In this document: in pieces, positions 6,061-11,842 of the stretch | Numbering within the stretch: position 1 is the first letter of the stretch | Layout: each line of letters begins with the position of its first letter | NCBI GenBank assembly: GCA_937959065.1 | Contig: CALGOI010000033.1 | Coordinates: forward strand, 1-11,842 | Length of the DNA stretch: 11,842 nucleotides | Origin: an uncultured Ignavibacteriota bacterium | Lineage (GTDB): Bacteria; Bacteroidota; Ignavibacteria; Tepidaquicellales; Tepidaquicellaceae | Direction: 5' to 3' | Made by a program: the position numbers and the translations under genes | The notes under the pieces: generated by a model | Told to the model about the DNA's origin: nothing | Seen by the model: only the letters and a program-made list of their open reading frames with translations | The model's database searches: none

Positions 6061-7011
6061 ATGACAATTCAGCAGTTAACATACGTTTTGGCAGTGGATT
6101 CCTGCAAAAATTTTAAAAAAGCTGCCGATAAATGCTTTGTTACTCAGCCTACGCTAAGCATGCAGATTTCTGCTCTCGAAAAAGAGCTCGGTGTGAAAAT
6201 ATTCGACCGCTCCAAGAAGCCCGTCATTCCCACTGATATCGGTAACGAAATAATCGAGCAGGCGAGATCCATAATTGCCGAATCCGAAAAACTGAAGGAG
6301 ATCATCGAAAGTGAAAAGAATACCCTGGAGGGAGAAATACGCCTCGGAATAATTCCAACCCTTGCGCCGTACCTTCTTCCGCTGTTCCTGCAGAAGTTCG
6401 TCAAAAAATATCCCGGTGTGAAAGTGATCGTAACGGAATTTACAACTGACCAGATCATCGAAAATCTTAAAATTAATGTTATCGATGCCGGTCTGCTTGC
6501 TACACCGCTCAACGATAGCTCATTAAAAGAGTACCCGTTATTCTACGAAGAGTTCGCCGTCTATACTTCCAGTTCGGAAAGCGCTTACAAAAAACAGTAC
6601 CTGCTTGCCGAAGACATTAACCTGGATAATCTCTGGCTGCTGGAAGAGGGGCATTGCCTGCGTTCACAAATTTTAAATCTGTGCCTACTCCTTAAACAAT
6701 CATGCGGTGTGCGCAGCATTCAGTACCATGCGGAGAGTATCGAAACGCTGATGAAAATGGTCGAGCTGAACGAGGGGATAACTATCCTGCCCGAACTCGC
6801 CCTTAATGACCTCTCTAAAAGAAAAATGGAGCGGATAAGGAAATTCCGTGCCCCTGCTCCTGTACGCGAGATCAGCATGGTAACCCACCGCAGCTACGTA
6901 AAAACCCGCCTGCTGAAAGCGCTATCCGATGAAATAAAATCAGCTGTCCCGGAGAAAATGAGAAAGAAAGCGAGAAAAAATATTGTCGATATAACTCTGC
7001 AATCTGCATAA
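6061..7011 (+). CDS. oxyR: Hydrogen peroxide sensor/regulator OxyR (LysR family)
   Basis: A 316-residue transcription factor. Residues 1-60 form the winged helix-turn-helix (MTIQQLTYVLAV, NFKKAADKCFVTQPTLSMQI, LGVKIFDR), followed by a linker helix and a periplasmic-binding-like sensor domain from about 90. The peroxide switch is present: LLEEGHCLRSQILNLC places cysteines at 199 and 208, the same numbers as the E. coli disulfide pair. Further cysteines are C15, C25 and C215; the last is near the switch and could offer another partner. The gene is divergent from katA across a 118-bp gap containing an OxyR operator. The start at 6061 gives the usual LysR N-terminus; it has no Shine-Dalgarno and a very short leader. 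The C-terminus is slightly longer and more basic (KMRKKARKN) than in E. coli. Confidence 0.95.
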   Translation: MTIQQLTYVLAVDSCKNFKKAADKCFVTQPTLSMQISALEKELGVKIFDRSKKPVIPTDIGNEIIEQARSIIAESEKLKEIIESEKNTLEGEIRLGIIPTLAPYLLPLFLQKFVKKYPGVKVIVTEFTTDQIIENLKINVIDAGLLATPLNDSSLKEYPLFYEEFAVYTSSSESAYKKQYLLAEDINLDNLWLLEEGHCLRSQILNLCLLLKQSCGVRSIQYHAESIETLMKMVELNEGITILPELALNDLSKRKMERIRKFRAPAPVREISMVTHRSYVKTRLLKALSDEIKSAVPEKMRKKARKNIVDITLQSA

Positions 7012-7027
7012 ATCTACAATCCCCTCT

Positions 7028-7099
7028 ATTCTAATAACTCTACAGACTCTACACACTCTACGAACTCCATAAACTCTAAAAACTCTATTAACTCCATTC
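7028..7099. repeat. 9-bp tandem repeats (ACTCTACNN type) between oxyR and carB
   Basis: Seven copies run in perfect 9-bp phase from 7037 to 7099: ACTCTACAG, ACTCTACAC, ACTCTACGA, ACTCCATAA, ACTCTAAAA, ACTCTATTA, ACTCCATTC. A weaker eighth, ATTCTAATA, precedes them at 7028-7036. All copies keep A-C-T-C-(T/C) at the front and vary at the end. They fill most of the 145-bp gap and end about 57 bp before the carB start. No terminator is evident for oxyR in this gap, and the role of the repeat is unknown. Confidence 0.85.
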
Positions 7100-7156
7100 T
7101 TTTTTCCATAGAACATCCCGATTATTTCCATTAAATTGCCTAAATCTGTACTGTAA

Positions 7157-8647
7157 ATGCCGAAAAGAACCGATCTAAAATCCATTCTAATTATAGGAAG
7201 CGGCCCCATTGTGATAGGGCAGGCGTGCGAATTCGACTATTCAGGTACCCAGGCTGTTAAAGCGCTGAAGGAAGAAGGCTACAGGGTTATACTCATTAAT
7301 TCAAACCCCGCAACCATAATGACAGATCCTGAGCTTGCAGACGCTACTTACATCGAGCCGATCACCGCGCACTTCATTGAAAAGATTATCATAAAAGAAA
7401 AACCTGATGCTATCCTCCCCACTATGGGCGGACAGACCGCACTGAATGCAGCGATGGACCTTCACGAAAAGGGCATCCTCGATAAATATGGTGTCGAACT
7501 CATCGGAGCTAAAGTCCCCGCGATAAGAAAAGCAGAGTCACGTGAGGAGTTTAATAACGCGATGATAAAGATCGGACTTGAAGTAGCAAAGGGTAAATTC
7601 ATTCACTCGTTCGATGAAGCAAAGGAGTTCGTCGAAGAGATCGGCTTCCCTGTAATTATCCGTCCTTCGTTTACGCTTGGCGGAACAGGCGGCGGTACGG
7701 CATACAATATCGAAGAGTTCGAGAGTTTTGTAAACCGCGGACTTACAGCATCACCGGTCGGACAGGTGCTTATTGAGGAGTCGCTGATAGGGTGGAAAGA
7801 GTTTGAGCTTGAAGTAATGCGTGATGTTAATGATGACTTTGTAGTAATTTGTTCTATTGAAAACTTCGACCCGATGGGAGTGCATACGGGTGATTCCATC
7901 ACCGTTGCCCCATCACAAACTTTGAGCGATAAGCAGTACCAGAAGCTACGTGACGCTGCAAAGAAAATTATTTCTGAAATAGGCGTAGAGACAGGTGGTT
8001 CTAATATACAATTTGCCGTTCACCCTGAAACAGGGCGCATCATCGTTATCGAAATGAATCCGCGTGTATCTCGTAGTTCAGCTCTCGCGTCTAAAGCAAC
8101 CGGCTTCCCGATTGCGCGAATAGCGGCGAAGCTGGCTGTTGGTTACACTCTTGATGAAATACCAAACGACATTACAAAAACAACTCCGTCGTGTTTCGAA
8201 CCGGTTATAGATTACGTAGTTGTGAAGATTCCGAGATGGGACTTCGATAAGTTCCAGTCCACCAATCCCGATAGTGATGTGCTTGGTGTGCAGATGAAGT
8301 CAGTAGGCGAGGTGATGTCTTTCGGACGTAACTTCAAAGAAGCATTTCAGAAAGCTATACGCTCACTTGAAACCGGCCGCGGAGGTCTCGGCGCGGACGG
8401 TAAAGACGATTACCCGGCCGAATACCTGCTGACAGTGAAGGGTGACGAAAAGAAAGAACTTATTGAAAAGGTTCTTACCAAGATAAAAGTACCCCGCAAC
8501 GATAATATCTTCTTTATCCGTTATGCGATGCTCCTCGGCGTAAGCATTGACGACATTTACGAAGCAACAAAGATAGACCGCTGGTTCCTCTACCAGCTCG
8601 AGGATATCATCTCACTGGAAAAACAGCTCTACTCATATTCATTATAA
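7157..8647 (+). CDS. carB: Carbamoyl-phosphate synthase large subunit, N-terminal half (split CarB)
   Basis: It corresponds to about residues 1-480 of the usual CarB of about 1,070: the carboxyphosphate-forming ATP-grasp half plus the start of the oligomerisation domain. The enzyme makes carbamoyl phosphate from bicarbonate, glutamine-derived ammonia and two ATP for pyrimidine and arginine synthesis; this half phosphorylates bicarbonate. Active-site residues keep E. coli numbering: R169 (IIRPS), G-rich loop 175-180, E215 (WKEFE), H243 (GVHTGDS), E299/N301/R303 (EMNPR). The frame stops after WFLYQLEDIISLEKQL, between helices of the oligomerisation domain, and the next 215 bp show no further CarB sequence in any frame. 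The second ATP-grasp and allosteric domains, and carA, are absent here. Split CarB genes are known in Methanocaldococcus (first part about 480 residues) and Aquifex, so a functional split is more likely than decay. Confidence 0.92.
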   Translation: MPKRTDLKSILIIGSGPIVIGQACEFDYSGTQAVKALKEEGYRVILINSNPATIMTDPELADATYIEPITAHFIEKIIIKEKPDAILPTMGGQTALNAAMDLHEKGILDKYGVELIGAKVPAIRKAESREEFNNAMIKIGLEVAKGKFIHSFDEAKEFVEEIGFPVIIRPSFTLGGTGGGTAYNIEEFESFVNRGLTASPVGQVLIEESLIGWKEFELEVMRDVNDDFVVICSIENFDPMGVHTGDSITVAPSQTLSDKQYQKLRDAAKKIISEIGVETGGSNIQFAVHPETGRIIVIEMNPRVSRSSALASKATGFPIARIAAKLAVGYTLDEIPNDITKTTPSCFEPVIDYVVVKIPRWDFDKFQSTNPDSDVLGVQMKSVGEVMSFGRNFKEAFQKAIRSLETGRGGLGADGKDDYPAEYLLTVKGDEKKELIEKVLTKIKVPRNDNIFFIRYAMLLGVSIDDIYEATKIDRWFLYQLEDIISLEKQLYSYSL

Positions 8648-8774
8648 ATCATTTACCTCTGTATTAACAATAACTTACAAAAGCATTCTTTTCTTCATAT
8701 ACACTCTTCTTTGATATTATTATATTTAAAGTCTTGAGAATTATGATATTTGAATAAGGTTATCGTACTCCTCA

Positions 8775-8790
8775 CTTAATTAAAATTAAG
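8775..8790. repeat. AT-rich perfect inverted repeat upstream of the rhomboid gene
   Basis: CTTAATT (8775-8781) and AATTAAG (8784-8790) are perfect inverted copies around AA, 72 bp before the rhomboid start. Such a dyad could be a repressor or activator site for the rhomboid-ispG unit. In a gap this AT-rich (8648-8862) a chance palindrome is also plausible. I find no terminator or other gene in that gap. Confidence 0.3.
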
Positions 8791-8862
8791 GAACGCATTT
8801 TCCTATAGTTTGTTTTATATTTTACCGGTTGCGGTATTTTATGAATGCTTTAATTATTACAC

Positions 8863-9813
8863 ATGTATAGAAGACGTGGCGGATTATTTGGCGGTGGCGG
8901 GATGTTCCCGCAGGTGATTAAGTATCTCCTCATAATCAACATTTCAATATTTATCCTGCAGGCTTTTTTCTTTCAGAATATGTCGCTTGGTAATATGAGC
9001 GTAGGCGATACATTCTTTAAGTATTTTGCGTTATGGCCCATTGGATCGGGTTATTTTATGCCGTGGCAGCTGGTAACATATATGTTCCTGCACGGCGGAT
9101 TTATGCACATCTTTATTAATATGTTCGTGCTGTGGATGTTTGGTTTTGAGTTGGAGAGTCTATGGGGTTCAAAGAAATTTTTCTGGTATTATATGATGTG
9201 CGGTGTTGGCGCCGGTCTAGCTAATCTGCTCATAGCACCTTTCTTCACATCTGTCGGACCGACTGTTGGTGCATCCGGTGCGATTTACGGTGTGCTTGCA
9301 GCATTCGCATTCCTTTTCCCTAACAGGAAGATATATCTTTACTTCTTCATTCCCGTTAAGGCGAAGTATCTTATCATTCTTTATATGGCTATCGATCTGC
9401 TTTCAGTAATAGGTCAGCGTGAGACTGGTATTGCTCACGTTGCTCACCTTGGAGGAGCTGTGGTTGGTATTATTTACCTCCTGATCACTAAACAAAGATC
9501 GGGTATGAACTTCTTCCAGAATGTTAATAAGGGACAGGGAAGATTCAGCTCGCAGTTCTCTTCATCAGGAAGAAAGAAAGAGAGTACTTATGGCTGGAAT
9601 ACCGGTGGCACTTCGTCCAGGAAAGTACATATAAAAGAAGATGATTACGAGGAAGTAGAAACTCATGATTACAAGAAAGAGATGGAAGAGCAGGAAAAAT
9701 CAGCACAGGAAAAAATTGATGAAATTCTGGATAAGCTGAGCGAAGGCGGATACCAGAGTTTAACGGAGGAAGAGAAGAAAATACTCTTCCAGGAAAGTAA
9801 AAAATTGAGATAG
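8863..9813 (+). CDS. Rhomboid-family intramembrane serine protease with DUF6576-like tail
   Basis: A 316-residue polytopic protein that cuts other membrane proteins within the bilayer. A short glycine/arginine-rich N-terminus (MYRRRGGLFGGGG) precedes six hydrophobic segments between about 18 and 210. The active site is complete: serine S138 in GASGAIYG, histidine H195 in AHVAHLGG, and the oxyanion-side H82/N86 in FMHIFINM. After the last helix comes a hydrophilic tail of about 105 residues: a serine-rich linker (about 215-250), an acidic stretch, and then KIDEILDKLSEGGYQSLTEE and following residues (about 284-316), the short helical domain (DUF6576-like) often found on Bacteroidota rhomboids. 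No substrate can be inferred. ispG begins 6 bp after the stop, so the two are almost surely co-transcribed, which may reflect shared housekeeping expression rather than function. Confidence 0.93.
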   Translation: MYRRRGGLFGGGGMFPQVIKYLLIINISIFILQAFFFQNMSLGNMSVGDTFFKYFALWPIGSGYFMPWQLVTYMFLHGGFMHIFINMFVLWMFGFELESLWGSKKFFWYYMMCGVGAGLANLLIAPFFTSVGPTVGASGAIYGVLAAFAFLFPNRKIYLYFFIPVKAKYLIILYMAIDLLSVIGQRETGIAHVAHLGGAVVGIIYLLITKQRSGMNFFQNVNKGQGRFSSQFSSSGRKKESTYGWNTGGTSSRKVHIKEDDYEEVETHDYKKEMEEQEKSAQEKIDEILDKLSEGGYQSLTEEEKKILFQESKKLR

Positions 9814-9819
9814 GATTAA

Positions 9820-11781
9820 ATGGAACTGGAAACTGTTTCACATTCTAAAAAATACAACAACGACTTAACATCATACTCCAGATTTAAAACCCGCGAAGTT
9901 CACATCGGTGATGTGCCTCTCGGCGGGGATAATCCCATACGTCTGCAGTCGATGACTACTCCCGATACTATGGATACCATAGCTACCGTGGAGCAGTCTA
10001 TACGCATAATTGAAGCTGGTGCGGATTATGTCCGTATTACAGCACCCAGCAAAAATGAAGCAGAGAATCTAAAAAACATAAAAGACGAACTCCGTAAACG
10101 CGGTTACGATGCGCCGCTTATCGCGGATATTCACTTCACTCCCAATGCAGCTGAAATTGCCGCGAGGATCGTGGAGAAGGTCAGGGTGAATCCCGGTAAC
10201 TACGCGGACAAAAAGAAATTCCAGGTTTATAATTACACGGATGAACATTACCGGGCTGAACTCGACAGGATAAGAGAAAAGTTTACACCGCTTGTGAAGA
10301 TATGTAAAGAGTATGGTACAGCAATGAGGATAGGTACCAATCACGGCTCACTCTCCGACAGGATAATGAGCCGGTACGGTGATACACCCCTTGGCATGGT
10401 TGAGTCTGCTCTGGAGTTTGTTAGAATATGCGAAGACAATGATTATCACGAGATAGTTCTTTCAATGAAAGCCAGCAATCCTATCGTAATGGTGCAGGCG
10501 TACAGGCTGCTTGTAAGCAAGATGATGGAAGAAGGAATGAATTACCCGCTGCATATCGGCGTAACCGAAGCAGGTGAAGCAGAGGACGGCAGAATTAAAT
10601 CAGCTCTTGGAATCGGAACTCTGCTGGAAGACGGTATCGGTGATACTGTCCGTGTATCGCTGACCGAAGACCCGGAGTTTGAAATTCCCGTTTGCCGCGA
10701 CCTGGTGGAAAGATATTCACGACGCATCGAACATAAATACATTCCGCCGGTTATTAATTACCCGGTTGACCCGTTTAACTACACGAGAAGAGAGACTGTC
10801 AAAGTAGACAACATCGGTGAAACCAACGTCCCGGTCGTGATACTCACACCTTCGGACGAATTCATTACTTCACCCGATAATTTCAAAGAGATAGGGTACA
10901 CGTATGACGCGGAGCTGGACAAGTGGAAGATAGGAGACCTCGCGCCGGATTATATTTATCTGGGCGGGAGGGACATAGAATTTGAACTTCCCGGTACACT
11001 GAAAAAGATATACGATTTTGTAAAATGGAATACGCTGGAAAACAAGAATGATTCTTATCCGTTATTTACACCATTCGAGTATAAAGAATTTCCCGAGCGC
11101 TCGGAAAAGATGAATTTCCTGCTGCTGAGCACTGACGATGCATTCGACAAGGATCTGCTTGAGATGATAAAGCAGGATGAAAAATGTGTCGTGATCTTTG
11201 AAACGGACAACGAGCACGCTATGCCGGCACTCCGCCGTAGTTTTGTAGAGCTGATTGAGAATGGGCTGAAAACACCTGTGGTTATCAGGAGAAATTATTC
11301 TAAAGACGATATTGATGACGACAAAACAGTTTTATATGCAACTACCGATGCAGGAGGTTTGATGGTCGACGGACTTGGTGACGGGATATGGATTGAAAAT
11401 GATAAAACATCGCTCGATTTGATAAACAGGTTGTCATTCGGGATATTACAGGCATCACGAACACGAATTTCTAAAACAGAATATATTTCCTGTCCTTCCT
11501 GCGGAAGAACCTTATTCGATTTGCAGGAAACAACCGCGATGATCCGCGCAAAGACAGACCACCTTAAAGGTGTGAAGATCGCCATAATGGGCTGTATTGT
11601 TAACGGCCCCGGGGAAATGGCTGACGCTGATTACGGGTATGTCGGCAGCGGTCCCGGAAAGATCACTTTATATAAGGGTAAAGAGGTTGTAAAAAGGGGG
11701 ATTAATACTGAAGGGGCGCTCGATGAGCTCATTGAGCTTATTAAAGTTAACGGCGACTGGAACGATCCCGCCGGTAATTGA
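9820..11781 (+). CDS. ispG: 4-hydroxy-3-methylbut-2-enyl-diphosphate synthase, long three-domain form
   Basis: An iron-sulfur enzyme of the MEP isoprenoid pathway that reductively opens the cyclic diphosphate MEcPP to HMBPP. The N-terminal TIM barrel (about 25-310) carries REVHIGDVPLGG, PIRLQSMTT, ADYVRITAPS and PLIADIHFTPN. The C-terminal domain holds the [4Fe-4S] ligands C558 and C561 (CPSCGR), C592 (MGCIVNGPGE) and E599. Between them is an extra region, about 320-545, missing from E. coli IspG (372 residues) but typical of plants, Chlamydiae and the Bacteroidota/Chlorobiota group; this explains the 653-residue length. The region is weakly conserved and its cluster ligands appear absent, as expected for a structural insert. 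An AGGA lies 5 bp before the ATG, overlapping the end of the rhomboid stop codon, which fits translation in one operon. Confidence 0.97.
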   Translation: MELETVSHSKKYNNDLTSYSRFKTREVHIGDVPLGGDNPIRLQSMTTPDTMDTIATVEQSIRIIEAGADYVRITAPSKNEAENLKNIKDELRKRGYDAPLIADIHFTPNAAEIAARIVEKVRVNPGNYADKKKFQVYNYTDEHYRAELDRIREKFTPLVKICKEYGTAMRIGTNHGSLSDRIMSRYGDTPLGMVESALEFVRICEDNDYHEIVLSMKASNPIVMVQAYRLLVSKMMEEGMNYPLHIGVTEAGEAEDGRIKSALGIGTLLEDGIGDTVRVSLTEDPEFEIPVCRDLVERYSRRIEHKYIPPVINYPVDPFNYTRRETVKVDNIGETNVPVVILTPSDEFITSPDNFKEIGYTYDAELDKWKIGDLAPDYIYLGGRDIEFELPGTLKKIYDFVKWNTLENKNDSYPLFTPFEYKEFPERSEKMNFLLLSTDDAFDKDLLEMIKQDEKCVVIFETDNEHAMPALRRSFVELIENGLKTPVVIRRNYSKDDIDDDKTVLYATTDAGGLMVDGLGDGIWIENDKTSLDLINRLSFGILQASRTRISKTEYISCPSCGRTLFDLQETTAMIRAKTDHLKGVKIAIMGCIVNGPGEMADADYGYVGSGPGKITLYKGKEVVKRGINTEGALDELIELIKVNGDWNDPAGN

Positions 11782-11813
11782 TTTTATTAATTAAACTACA
11801 TTCAAATCAGGTT

Positions 11814-11842
11814 ATGGTGAAAAATTTCATTACTGCATTACT
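11814..11842 (+). CDS. Start of a further gene, cut by the window edge
   Basis: An ATG at 11814 opens the frame MVKNFITAL, preceded by an AGG at 11809-11811. A lysine followed by hydrophobic residues looks like the start of a signal peptide or membrane helix, but nine codons cannot show this. GTG at 11817 is an alternative start. It lies 32 bp past ispG on the same strand and could belong to the same operon. Confidence 0.45.

Noticed and set aside
7028..7099. Possible CRISPR array
   Set aside because: The units are 9 bp with no spacers, and no cas genes are near; it is a simple tandem repeat.
6940..7209. A minus-strand open frame with an RVCRVCRV-like translation over the oxyR-carB gap
   Set aside because: The repetitive peptide is only the translation of the 9-bp DNA repeat, and the frame runs antisense into both neighbouring conserved genes.
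8648..8862. Frameshifted remainder of carB
   Set aside because: Reading on past the stop in the frames I checked gives no second-half CarB motifs, only AT-rich gap sequence, and the space to the rhomboid gene is far too short for it.

Overview
The window looks like ordinary chromosome from a member of the Bacteroidota/Chlorobiota group, most likely an Ignavibacteria-like lineage. The clearest sign is a secreted protein whose C-terminus is a type IX secretion sorting domain of the YQNYPNPFNP...GVYFYRL kind that is very common in Ignavibacteria. The long three-domain form of IspG, the rhomboid with a DUF6576-like tail and the rarity of good Shine-Dalgarno sites agree. Species cannot be named from this sequence.

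Layout. Everything from 1 to 5942 is transcribed leftward and everything from 6061 to the end rightward, so the katA/oxyR gap (5943-6060) is a divergence point. Leftward, in order of transcription: a catalase (katA) followed by a previously unlisted 57-residue coiled-coil protein and a hairpin; a secreted Omp28/thioredoxin-like protein with its own terminator; kbl (threonine breakdown to glycine) followed closely by an LptF/LptG-family permease and then the 4.5S SRP RNA gene; and the first 16 codons of a response regulator cut by the left edge. Rightward: oxyR; a stretch of 9-bp tandem repeats; the N-terminal half of carbamoyl-phosphate synthase (a split carB); a rhomboid protease tightly followed by ispG; and the first codons of a further gene cut by the right edge.

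How the parts work together. The best-supported unit is the peroxide response: OxyR keeps cysteines at 199 and 208, the same numbers as in E. coli. The gap to katA holds a 15-bp dyad that fits the OxyR half-operator consensus at every specified position, and a second, weaker copy lies 21 bp away. The site abuts the likely katA promoter and reaches to 2 bp before the oxyR start, which suits katA activation with oxyR autorepression. The other genes are housekeeping: SRP RNA, LPS transport, pyrimidine/arginine precursor, isoprenoid synthesis.

I see no mobile element, CRISPR array, phage gene or defence system. The points most worth checking are the split carB, the OxyR operator, the katA-linked small protein and the two short-period tandem repeats. 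None of these amounts to a new biological system on present evidence.
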